Below are positions 46,506 through 56,414 of a DNA stretch of 64,000 bases, one piece after another. The notes under the pieces were generated by a model that saw only the letters and a program-made list of their open reading frames with translations, was not told the DNA's origin and searched no databases. Position 1 is the stretch's first letter; each line of letters opens with the position of its first letter. Origin of the DNA: Vicia villosa (Eukaryota; Streptophyta; Magnoliopsida; Fabales; Fabaceae); contig NW_026705414.1 of the NCBI RefSeq assembly GCF_029867415.1, forward strand, positions 558,001 to 622,000, read 5' to 3'. A program made the position numbers and the translations under genes.

Positions 46506-46693
46506 GTTTTCATGTTTCAGAGTACTGTTTATGTTTGTTGTTTGTTGTTTGTCGTCTGATGTTTGTTTGTTATTGTTGTCATTTTATTTTCTTTACCTAA
46601 TCGAAACATGTACTACCAAAAAAGATGATCCAATAAAAAGGATGTGTATCCAAAATATACATATAATACAACCATAAAAAAATAAATCTACAT

Positions 46694-47110
46694 ATCCCCT
46701 CCACGGGAAACATCGGCCAACCTAGCTAAAATAATATGAACCTCACCATCAAGGTTCACCATCATCTCCCCAAATGAAAGATGAAAGGATGATGTCTCCA
46801 AGTGCCACCTCTAAACAAAAGCTGATAACAGGGAGGCGTCCAACATCGTCAAGGAGCATCCAGCAAAGTCCATTAGATAGAAATCTTGAACTATCCTCCT
46901 CACCTGCTCAGGCATCTGGCTCTCGGGGAATTTCTTCAACTTCCACCCGTGAGAAACGACCTTCAACACTGGACGCTCCTATAACAAAATAATACAATTA
47001 AAACAAATTAGTATAAATCAAAGCGCGTACCTCGCCCTGCCATATTCCGTTAACACTGACCTGTCAGAAGGTCCTCTGGGGAAACCTCCATTAGTGTGTA
47101 CTGATGGATG
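46694..47110 (-). pseudogene. Plant mobile domain (PMD/MAIN-like) N-terminal fragment
   Basis: On the minus strand, about 47110-47040 encodes GGFPRGPSDRSVLTEY. After a non-coding gap (possibly a decayed intron), 46980-46694 encodes ERPVLKVVSHGWKLKKFPES, DFYLMDFAGCSLTMLDASLL, a stop, then RWHLETSSFHLSFGEMMVN. This is the N-terminal half of the PMD fold (R-W-x-x-ETSSFH-x-x-GEM). The C-terminal half is absent. Upstream, 47317-47120 is Val/Glu/Pro-repetitive. Confidence 0.72.
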
Positions 47111-47495
47111 CGTAGATGCACAAGTGGTGGTGTTTGTATCCTGAATCACCCGCTCCTGACCTATTCGATCCTCAGCCACCGGCACCTCAACCTCAGCCAC
47201 TGACACCTCATCCTCAGCCACCCACTCCTGAACCACCTGCTCCTCCATACCAGAAATTCCGGTACAATATACTAGAAATTTCACAAAAGTACCGTAAATC
47301 TTACTTGTTTTTGCCAAATTTCCGACACGCCTTCAAAATTTTTGATATCGTCAAAAAATTTGAAAAATTCAATTCTCTTCATAAGTTTGTGAAAATGTGA
47401 TAATAATAATTGATTGGACAATTTAATCTTTTCATAAATTTGAGAGATAACATGTATAATTTGGAGGTGACATGTTAATTCCTCCTAAGACCTAT

Positions 47496-47999
47496 AACCT
47501 ACAACTATTAGTCACGCATCATCCCATCATAAGTTGATGAAAATGCCTCAGAATCCCATGAAAATGCCTCAGAATCCCTTTGTTAATTTTTTAATTTAAA
47601 ATAGAAGCATATAGTATTGATCCGTATATATAAATTAAATTCACAAAATAATATTGGTATTTATTATTAAAATAATTTTAATAGTGTTGATATTATAAAA
47701 TTATTTTATACCGTAGGTGCATCATCTCTTTTATTTTGAATAATTAATATATTTTAGATATATTAGTAAATTTTTTCTTATACATGGAAATATAGGAGGG
47801 AACAATTCTTATTTTTTCAATTAATTTTGTATTCATTTGATAAATCCAAATTTAATGGAATAAACCCAACAAAATCATGGGTATTTGTTTGGTGAACCTA
47901 GGCGAGTGATAATAAGTCATTTACATCATTACATGAGATTGACATTGACATTAATGTTTCATAAGTACATAGCTAGGTTGTTTATCAACATTGAATCAT
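47496..47999. other. Promoter/intergenic region of the reductase gene
   Basis: AT-rich with no gene. It includes a short duplication (TGAAAATGCCTCAGAATCCC at about 47538 and 47558). The reductase promoter presumably lies in the last few hundred bases, with no confident TATA box. Confidence 0.5.
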
Positions 48000-50278
48000 A
48001 TGGAAAAGAGCAAAATTCTGATAATTGGTGCTACGGGAAGTCTCGGTTACCATTTAGCAGAATCAAGCCTCAAATTTTGTCACCCAACATTTGCTCTTGT
48101 TAGAGATTCTTCTTTTTCCGACCCAACCAAATCCCATAAACTTCAATGCCTTTCCCATGCCGGAGTCACCCTTCTCAAAGTATGTTTTTTTTCTTCTTCT
48201 CTCTTTTGTGATAGTACTTTTTTTTAGTCTTATCTCATTCTTCTGGTTGATATTTTATGCACAGGGTTCTCTCCAAGATGAAACTAGCCTCGTTGAAGCT
48301 GTGAAGCTAGTAGATGTTGTAATTTGCGCTGTTTCAGCTAAACAGACTCTGCAGCAAAAGCTTCTCATTAGGGTTATTAAGCAACTTGGTTCAATCAAGG
48401 TAAACCATTACCATAGTACACATTGTTCAAATTGTGCATGAACCCTTCAAATTCTTAGTCTTACAAAAATGTGTGCAATATTTGTTTATTATTGGTTGGC
48501 GTTGGCGGCTGCAGAGGTTCGTTCCGTCTGAATTCGGCTCGGATCCTACCAAGGCTAAAGTATGCGAACTCGAAGATGGCTATAACTTCTATGCACCCAA
48601 AATTGAGATTAGGAAACTTGTGGAGTCGGAAGGCATTCCTTATACTTTCATATCATGCAATTTCTTTATGAAAGTTTTGCTTCCTTCTCTCGTTCAACCT
48701 GGCTTAGAAGCTCCTCCTAGGGACAAAGTCACCATATTCGGCGATGGCGATACAGAAGGTCTTTACTTACTTCGTCAAGAATTGAAGATCATTGTTGTTT
48801 TTTGAAGTGTTTGGTTATTCATGAATTGTTTTCAATTGCAGGCGTGTTTATGCAGGAAAGTGATGTTGCTGACTTTACTATCAACGCGGTTGAGGATCCC
48901 CGCACGTTGAATAAAGTTTTGTATTTGAGACCTTCTGGAAATGTTTGTTCTTTGAATGAGCTGGTTGAGTTGTGGGAAACTAAAATTGGGAAGAAGCTTG
49001 AGAGGTTGCATGTCTCAGAAGAAGATCTGCTTGAGAAAATCAAAGGTATTATAATAATACTACTCTTTTTTGGTTTCAATTATAATAATAGCACTACATA
49101 CAACTAACAACACATGGATCACTTCACTAGGAATAATTATTGTATTTCAATATTTTCAAAAACCTCTCTCATTTAGCTTTTAAGTTATTATGTTTAAGCT
49201 TTATTTTACAATCTATGAGCTTATACATAAGGGCTTTTCACACCCAATAGACCTGTACACGCTGAATACATTATTTGATAACTCTACCGGTGCTAAGTCA
49301 GTTAGAATCGCAATATTTATCTCAGTGTTAGTTGTATGAGAAACATCCGTGTTCTATACTCAGTGATTTTTGGTTTTTATAGAGCCTTCTCTGCCTGCCT
49401 TGAGTCTTTTATGCTAATTTAGTTGTCGTTACTCGTTATGGTACATGTCGAGTTAAAGTCCCTTATTCCCTTGTCTGAAATCGGCCTTTAAGGTTATTAA
49501 ATGGCTTAAAACATCATGCCTATAGATATGATGGATAATCATCAGGATGAGTTGTATTTGGTCCTGAGTCGGCTTTCTCGACCTGACCCATTAAAAGTGA
49601 TATGGCCTAGTCTTTTCCTGTGAATTGATCAGAGTGAGGCAGAGGGCGGGTTCTGTCGCGTCTGGGTTTGAGTACGGTCCAGATTCTTTTAGGTGAAATA
49701 TCGGAATATACACAGTTCCTCAAGCACGAGGACTGTAGGAACGAGATGATTTAGGGGAGAGACCGTAATGTATACCGTCCCCTCAAATATGAGTCTTGTA
49801 GGAGCGAGATACTTTAAGAGAGACCAGAGTAAGCAGTCCCTCAAGCATGAGGTCTGTAGGGACGAGATGCTTTAGGAGAGAGATCGAAATGTTCAAGATT
49901 TATTTTGATTTAAAAGTCTCCATTATCTAAATATTAATTGAAATCAAACCTATAAATTATTCGAAACATATGTTGCAGTTTCTTATTTTGTCAAGACTTC
50001 AGGAGAAAAGAAGAATCACTTCTCACACATATGGATATGAAGTATCTTCATAAATACATCTATTCAAAACAACTAATTCACATACTGTTTGCAATTTTTA
50101 TGGCTTTGCAGAAACAACTTTCCCTGCAAACTTCGAGATGCTTTTTATATATTCTGCTTTCATAAAGGGAGATCACACATACTTTGATATTGACTCTTCC
50201 TTTGGTGTGAATGGTACCGAACTATATCCACAGCTGAGATATACCACAATCAGTGAATTTTTAGACACACTTATGTAG
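48000..50278 (+). CDS. Isoflavone-reductase-like NAD(P)H-dependent reductase (IFR/PCBER/PLR family)
   Basis: Exons 48000-48179, 48265-48399, 48515-48758, 48842-49045 and 50112-50278 join in frame with GT/AG junctions to give 309 aa, normal for the family. These cytosolic NADPH-dependent reductases of the atypical short-chain dehydrogenase type act on phenylpropanoids (isoflavones, phenylcoumaran ethers, pinoresinol or phenylpropene esters). A Rossmann glycine motif GATGSLG lies at 10-16 and HPTFALVRDSS follows. VDVVICAVSA is at about 76-85, RFVPSEFGSD at 106-115 and EGIPYTFISCNFF at about 143-155. Lys134 (YAPKIEIRK) sits at the conserved catalytic lysine position. The C-terminus keeps IKGDHTYFDI. 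The ATG at 48000 is the first in frame. Intron 4 (1.07 kb) carries repeat DNA. Substrate cannot be told from sequence. The unusual AKQT where relatives have a Gly-His-x-Gln-type loop may affect cofactor or substrate fit. Confidence 0.92.
49713..49893. repeat. Three degenerate ~60-bp tandem repeats inside intron 4
   Basis: Each unit contains CCTCAAGCAYGAGGNCTGTA, then GGARCGAGAT, then TTTAGGRGAGAGA. Copies start near 49713, 49775 and 49834. The preceding 49380-49700 is G/C-richer than the rest of the intron and looks like inserted repeat DNA. Confidence 0.75.
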
Positions 50279-50478
50279 ACTTTGTTTGTTTCGGATGTTT
50301 GGAAATTCCATTTTTCCTATGTTCATGTTAATATTTGTACTTGTGAACGCAGCTTAAGAATGTCTAAATGTGTTTTTGAACAAATTAACAATGCTAGTTC
50401 TTTGGCAAGGAGTGGTTGATACAAAATTGAGCAATAAACTTGTGGTACGTAAACTAGTAATCTTAAAGACAATTTGTG

Positions 50479-50841
50479 TTATTTTACATTTGATATTTCC
50501 ACCCCAAGGATAATATTAATAACTGAATGTAATGGAGAAGTTATGTCCATAAGCTGTGATTGTTTTGGTATGAAATGTTGAGTAAGAAAGTTTGCTACCA
50601 CATAGGTATGGGGAATTCCTTCAGCCTCAAGTCCTTCATTAAAACAAAACAATGTATGATCCATAAAACTAAGGTTCAAATTCCTTAACAGTGTGTGATT
50701 GCATGAAAAAATGAGTGCAGCATATTCAAATTCATTAGTTTGGTGATTATGGAAAAAGAGATATTGGAGTTGTACTAAGAAGGAAATTACAGATTCAACT
50801 CTCTCTATAACTTCTTCAATAGAGCCAAGAGCACACTCCAT
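50479..50841 (-). pseudogene. Isoflavone-reductase-like gene fragment, inverted
   Basis: An open minus-strand stretch of 120 codons. Its middle reads EAEGIPHTYVVANFLTQHFI, the conserved ‘EAEGIPYTYV-N-F’ segment of the reductase family. The N-terminal part (SIEEVIERVESVISFLVQLQ) resembles the ‘LVKAIKQVDVVIS’ region, but the intervening sequence and the Rossmann motif are missing. It lies 200 bp downstream of the intact gene in tail-to-tail orientation. It is a truncated, decayed paralogue. Confidence 0.65.
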
Positions 50842-51079
50842 ATTTAAATGTTAAACTTACGTGTTACATTATTATTTCTCTATTAAATATGATTGAGGAA
50901 GTTAAAATGTATCCCTATCTATCTCTAATTAAAAAAATATTAAGTGAAAAATAATATTCAACTTTTTTTAAATATTATATAATCTATAGTCTTAGTATCT
51001 CACACACGGTGAAGAAGATAGAAAGTATAAAAAATATGTATCTTTATTGATAAAAATTTCCTATACTTTCTATCTTTCT

Positions 51080-51310
51080 TATCCAAAATTTTGTATTCAG
51101 CTTCAAAAGAGGAAGATGACACAATTTCCTACTTCTTAGATTTCCATGAAATAATGGCAGGACCAAGAAAAATACAATATCCCGTGATAGAATTTCATGG
51201 GTCAACACAATAAGTTGAATCATAATTTGTAAAATTTAGTTAATTGCAAAGAATTGATAGTTGGAAAAAACAATCCTTGAGAATTGACAACTTGAGACAC
51301 CAAATAATAT
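51080..51310 (-). pseudogene. Ty1/copia RNase H fragment
   Basis: On the minus strand it encodes GLFFPTINSLQL, then NSITGYCIFLGPAIISWKSK and a stop, then EIVSSSSFEAEY, the classic copia RNase H order. At least two stops are present. Confidence 0.85.
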
Positions 51311-51419
51311 GAATGGCAGCTTAAAAATAGATTAAAGGGACATAGACAAATAACGACTAAGTTGTTGCAAAGAGTAAGTTATGTTTGGGCTTAGACAAAT
51401 CCTAGAAGCAGTTTCATCA

Positions 51420-52080
51420 GAAAAAATTTCACAACTAATATTGGTGAACTTGAAAGCAGGGTTAGCCGACTCCACCAACGTCACACTCTTTTGGGACAGT
51501 TCGTCAATTTTAAAATACTTGGCAGATTGATCTAAAAAAGTACATTTGACCTACCCTGACACTCCAAATAGGCCTTAATTTCAACATCGCTAGGTTCACA
51601 ATTACTGATTTTTTGATAAACTTGGACGAAATCATTAATGCATTCTCTCACCCGCTTAGCAACTTGTATTTATGCATCAGTCAGAACAGGAGGGAACATG
51701 GAGACCTCAGAGTAATCTTTCTGACCACCACCATCTAATAGCAGAGCCTCGAGAGAATCCAACAAAGAAGCTTTCTCATCGAGGGAGTTCCTAGATACCC
51801 TTTTTGAATCAGAATCATCAGTCAAGGACACAACTTCGTGGCCATGTAATCGTGAGTAAGGAAAAGGGAATGTGAACCAGGAGATACCCCTGTTCCCACA
51901 GCGGAAGAAACACTACTTTCAGAATCAAAATGGCGAATATGGCTACCGCTTATCTTGACTAGAAAACAAAAAATGTTGAAGGTGAGCTTGAGTTGAGAAT
52001 GGTACTTGGAGAAAGGCAAAGCTGATGAAGCAAAGTAATTGAGAAGAGTAGAAGACACTTGCCAAAAAGAAACACCTAGG
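51420..52080 (-). pseudogene. Unrecognised decayed ORF
   Basis: On the minus strand, 52058-51822 is open (with SSVSSAVGTGVSPGSHS). After a frame change, about 51845-51545 reads SKRVSRNSLDEKASLLDSLE and DFVQVYQKISNCEPSDVEIK with one stop. Codon use and acidic composition suggest former protein, perhaps gag-like cargo next to the copia fragment, but I do not recognise the family. Confidence 0.35.
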
Positions 52081-52727
52081 AATGAAAATTGATTCTTAGG
52101 ATTGCGAAAAGTTTCCTTCGCTCTAAAAGACTCCTATATATAGGCAAAAATGATTGAACGATCCAGATCAATAGTGGAATGGAGTTGCAAAATCAACAAT
52201 TACATTTCTCCTTGAAAATGCAATCAAACTCGAGCGCACTCGAGTGCACTATAAACAACACCACGCGTTAACTAGTCATGTTAGCCCATGGTTAGAAGGA
52301 AGCAGCAAAACGTTTCAATGATGGAAATGCATTTAATGTGTCTGTTTCCCATTACTTTTTCAACTAGCTCCAAACGTTTCTTTCTTAGTTCAAATCAGAC
52401 GACATTCTTGGAGGTTGGCCACGACTGCTAAAGACTTTCTCGGTTCCTTCAGCGCCTGCCAAGCCTTGGGGAAAACTGTTCTGCTTTGGCCAAAGGTCTA
52501 AAATGGCTATGGCCCAAGCAAACTCAAATCCACTCCACATGACACAAGGTATAAAGTCATCTCACACAAAATGCAAGGTACACTTTATGATCTCCACTTC
52601 TCCTACACTCTTCTTGAATCTTAAACTGACTTGCACGTTAGAGCGCTAACTTTGCAGGTCCACCTCATATGCATGCCGTCATATCGAAAGTTAACACCAC
52701 ATATTCAAGATTCTGCATCAACCGATT

Positions 52728-52857
52728 ACATCCATTTCTAATTTTAAAAGGAAACAAAATTAAATAATCTGTTTACAAGAGTCGGTTAGAATACATCCAT
52801 TTCTAATTTTAAAAGGAAAGAAAATTAAATAATCTATTTACAAGAGTCGGTTAGAAT
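52728..52857. repeat. Two-copy 65-bp tandem repeat
   Basis: Copies at 52728-52792 and 52793-52857 start ACATCCATTTCTAATTTTAA and end with a GAGTCGGTTAGAAT-type stretch. They differ at a handful of positions. Confidence 0.88.
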
Positions 52858-52882
52858 GTATTTATATCTATGCCAACCTCGA

Positions 52883-52944
52883 ACTATCCAAAACTATCTT
52901 AACCGATTAAATAACTATCCAAAACTATCTTAACCGATTAAATA
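52883..52944. repeat. Two-copy 31-bp tandem repeat
   Basis: Exact copies at 52883-52913 and 52914-52944, beginning ACTATCCAAAACTATCTTAA and including ACCGATTAA. The CCGATTA word also recurs in the adjacent 65-bp repeat region. Confidence 0.88.
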
Positions 52945-53632
52945 CACTTGAAATTAAATGACTCTTCTAACTATAATTACATTAAATAACTGTGTGATAT
53001 AGAGTGACACTCGTTTTAACTTAGATGAATTATAACAGTTTGCTTTTATAAATTATAGGTTAAATGCATCTTTCCTTTATGTTTTTGAATTAATAGCGTT
53101 TTGCTTATTTTTATTTTTGGAGTTTTAAACCGGTCGTTTAAGACATCAAACTAATCTTTTTAAATTTTGATTTAATAATATTTGTGCCTATGTTATTGAC
53201 CATGGTTACAAACGTTTGGTTGTTAAAAGGCACAAATATTACAATAATTTCTTTTTTTATCAACTTGCTGTCAAGTTTCTCTTCTTGCTTATGATGATGA
53301 TTCATTACAATATAGTTTGATTCATGTGTAATGCAGGTTCAATTTTATGAGAATTGAGATTAACACATTTAGTCCTAAATGAATATTCCTCTCATATTTT
53401 TATCAAATGTAAGAAACAGTAAATGCATTGTAACCTTTTCATTTTCAAGTGGCTGTTTGTAACTTGAATGTAGAAAAATAAAGTGAGTGAACCAAGTAGT
53501 AAAATGATCTTATTTATTAATAGAGAACAGTATACAACAAAAATATGTTATGTACTTCAAAAGAAGAAGAAGAATGTTGAAATGAAGCATCTTGAATGAG
53601 CTCATCCAACAAATAATAACAGAACATCTTGT

Positions 53633-55563
53633 TTACATCTCCATCTTCAAATTGCTAGCTTCAACCATACCTGAAGTCATACAACAAATCATTTAGAATT
53701 GCTCTCGCATCGGTCGCAATCAAGGTTCGCAACGTATTATTACCGCGACCGTTGTTTAAAAAAATTGGTGGATAAAAAGAAAAGTGAGTAAAGAATCTTC
53801 ATTTTGATGAAAAAGGACTTATCCTTATCTGTGGGGCTCTCAGGTCTCTATCATGAATGAAAATTCAATTTGTCTTGAATCTAATTTCTACTTCTATGAT
53901 AGCTGCCTAAGAAAAAAAGTGATTTGACATGTCATAAATTGGTAGATACCTGTGAATGGCTGAGAAGGAAAGGACATTGATCTTCCTTGATCAAAATCCA
54001 CACTGTGAAGGTTTTGAAAATCACCTTCCCAAGTTGAAGAGGGTAAAATATGCTGCAGTATACATAAATTAAGATTCATTAAAGAATAATAATCATTAAC
54101 GAACATGAACAATGTTTTAGATACACAGAAGGGAAACATACGGTGAAACATGATGAGTCAAAGATTTCGGGTAAAGATGTAGATGTGGGGATATTTATGT
54201 TCCTCCGAAGCCCGATTTCCGGAGGGATCATCCCCATATTGTTTGTTAGTCCACCACAACTCGAAAGTATTTGTTGCGCTGAATTGAATTGAAGATATGT
54301 AGGGTTAGTCATGTCTGATTGCATCCCTATGGTTGGAAAATTTTGAGGAAAAATCTGTAAAATTCAAATTACATAAAGAGCATGTTAGTATGAAAGATAA
54401 AAAAAATGTATAAAATCAAGGTTTTAAATTGCGGTCGCAATCACAATAACTTTTAGTGATATTACATATAACCGCAGTCAAAAGTGACTGATACAACCTT
54501 AATCCGTTGTTACATAGATAACACAAAATATTATGATGTTGCATATCGAGAACACTTACCTCTTTGGCAAACAATTCATCAATGTTGAAGTCAAGTCTTG
54601 GATTTACAGCTGCTAATTTCATCGACAAGAACTGCATTTGGCGATAAAGTACTATGAGTTAGTTTGATTTCAATTGTTTGATCCTAAAATCGAAAGCTAA
54701 TAAACTAAAACTTAATCAAACACTGTCATGCATTCCAATATTAAGAAATTGAGCAGGACTAAAACTCTAACCTCAACTTGTCTCTGAAGAGATTGAACAT
54801 AGTTAATAATTTCATCAAGCATTCCAGCTTTTCCAGCAATTTTGTTACATCCCGGCACTAAATCTTGTAAATACTTCATCCTCTCACTTATCTTTTCTCT
54901 TCTAACCTGCAAAAAACCGAACACAACATCGGCATTGAAACACACCAAAAAAACATACTGAACAAAACATAATAGAATAGTTAAATTAAATAGTACTTAC
55001 TCTTTCTGCTAAGCTATGACTATCAGTGGCTTGACCACGACGCGCTCGAACATGAATGTAATCAAGCTTTTCCTTAGAATTAGTATCACCAGAGTTTTCT
55101 CTTTTTGTTCCATTGTTGGACTTTGTAGTCTTGTGTGTCTTTGTAACTTGCTCACTGGTTTTTGATTCCTCTTCTTCTGTACTCACTTTCATCCTCTTGT
55201 CATGATTAACAACAACCTAAACAAAACCAACAAAGCTTAAAACCAACCAACCAACCAAACAAACAAGTACCTTAACAAACAAAAACTCTTCAAAATCAAT
55301 CTCACCTTAGAATTACTATTATTATTATTATTATTGATAATTTCAGCTTTTCTTTTCTTAATGCTATCTTTTCCGAATCCATTATTAGCAACGACTTCGC
55401 CAAGAGCGGAATCGCAAGCAACCATCATAAACTGTGGAGGAGAAGAAGAAGAAGAGAATTGGTGAAAGTTGATTGTTGGTTTTTGTGTTTGTAACAGTGT
55501 CATGTCGGAAATGGTTGTTTCTCCTCCTGTTAGATTACCCGAAGTGTTGAGACAGTGTAACAT
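53633..55563 (-). CDS. bHLH transcription factor (BEE/CIB/bHLH74-like group)
   Basis: Minus-strand exons are 55563-55306, 55216-55001, 54906-54772, 54631-54560, 54354-54142, 54052-53950 and 53670-53633. All join in frame to give 344 aa ending in ASNLKMEM. Nuclear DNA-binding regulators of this group bind E-/G-boxes (CACGTG) as dimers. The N-terminus is Ser/Asn-rich with a basic KKRK patch (about 68-73). The basic region [18 protein letters not shown] (141-158) runs into [20 protein letters not shown], and the helix-loop-helix ends at about 203 ([16 protein letters not shown]). His153, Glu157 and Arg161 are the conserved DNA-contacting trio. Exon 4 ([20 protein letters not shown]) and the [17 protein letters not shown]-terminus are typical of this group. 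The exact orthologue is not certain. The first ATG of exon 1 was used. No lesions. Confidence 0.94.
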
Positions 55564-56286
55564 GTTGCTGTTGTCTTTGTTATTGTTAATAGGAATAGCT
55601 ACTTTACTGTTCTTGGTGTGTACTGTTTTCTGTTACTGCTAAATTGCGCAGTGGTGGGTAATGTTGGTAACGTGCGCTACGCTACGCTCGCTCGCACTAT
55701 TTGTAGAAACGGCGAGGGAGGGAGGGAAGAAAATAGTGGGTGATGTGAGAGAAGAGGGTGTTGATTGAAGAACATATATATAATAATTAATTAATGGAAA
55801 ATAATGATAATAATAGGATATTATTTTTTAATTAAAAAGGTTTGATGAAATTAAAAAGAGTTTAGAAAAAAATAATAATAATGGCGGAATGTGAGAAGGA
55901 GTGGGAGGAGGTATTAGTGAGTGTGGGACAGAGAGCCAACCGATATATCCATAACCGAGGCCGTGGGCTTTGGGTCCTACTGATATGACTGCCACGTGGG
56001 TGTGTTCCATAGCACTAAAATCACACTTTTTTTTTGGTGAGCAAAATCACACTCTTTTGAAGTAAACTATTTTATTTTATTTTTGGGATACATAGGTACA
56101 ATGATTACCTTCATTTAATTGAGATTTTTAAATATAAGTCTTTATTAAATTACAAAGTTTTCAACTTGTATATATAGATAAAAAATTGTATAGGGTTTTT
56201 TCAAGTCACATGGATATCCGTGCTCGATTTTTTTACAAGCATCTTAATGACAACTTTGATATCATAATCGTCACACCTGTTTTTAA
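55564..56286 (-). other. bHLH gene leader and promoter region
   Basis: A C/T-rich leader in gene orientation (CTTCCCTCCCTCCCTCGCC at about 55709-55727 on the minus strand) precedes the gene. Upstream is AT-rich DNA and the G-box at 55993. No other gene is seen. Confidence 0.5.
55993..55998 (-). promoter_or_regulatory. G-box (CACGTG) upstream of the bHLH gene
   Basis: CACGTG in the context GCCACGTGGG, 430 bp upstream of the bHLH start codon. This is the preferred site of many plant bHLH and bZIP factors. Confidence 0.55.
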
Positions 56287-56288
56287 TA

Positions 56289-56412
56289 CTCCCTCTGGTC
56301 CTATTTATAAAAAAATATTAATAATGTATCTAGACAACATATTATCCAGATATATTATTTATTCAATGTATCTAAAAAGAGAATATTTTCTTATAAATGA
56401 GACCAAAGGTAG
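56289..56412. mobile_element. Stowaway-like (Tc1/mariner) MITE, 124 bp
   Basis: The ends CTCCCTCTGGTCC and GAGACCAAAGGTAG form the terminal inverted repeat that begins CTCCCTC in this superfamily. It is flanked by TA on both sides (56287-56288 and 56413-56414). The interior is AT-rich and non-coding. Confidence 0.75.
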
Positions 56413-56414
56413 TA

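Larger units (their letters stand above)
45768..47495. mobile_element. DNA transposon, 1.73 kb, with ~46-bp terminal inverted repeats and PMD fragment
   Basis: The ends 45768-45813 and 47448-47495 are inverted copies sharing GAGGAATTAACATGTCACC and AAATTATACATGTTA. Just inside both ends are clusters of AAATTTCCGGTA-like motifs in both orientations (45865-45990 and 47248-47350). The interior holds a plus-strand ORF (46138-46505, one stop) and a minus-strand PMD fragment (46694-47110). Long inverted ends, PMD cargo and no transposase suggest a non-autonomous Mutator-like element. A target duplication was not identified with confidence. Confidence 0.7.
52081..53632. other. Intergenic between reductase and bHLH genes
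   Basis: No gene. It holds tandem repeats at 52728-52944 and MITE-like AT-rich sequence near 53050-53280 (ATAGGTTAAATGCATC start, resembling the GGTTAAAT type of MITE end). The last 300 bp before 53633 may be bHLH 3' UTR. Confidence 0.5.

Noticed and set aside
47116..47400. Pro/Gln-repetitive plus-strand open frame
   Set aside because: Antisense to the Val/Glu repetitive stretch linked to the PMD fragment; low complexity and no start context.
54416..54637. 73-codon open frame extending bHLH exon 4 into the intron
   Set aside because: A consensus donor at 54559 ends the exon in frame with exon 5; the read-through part is MITE-like intron sequence.
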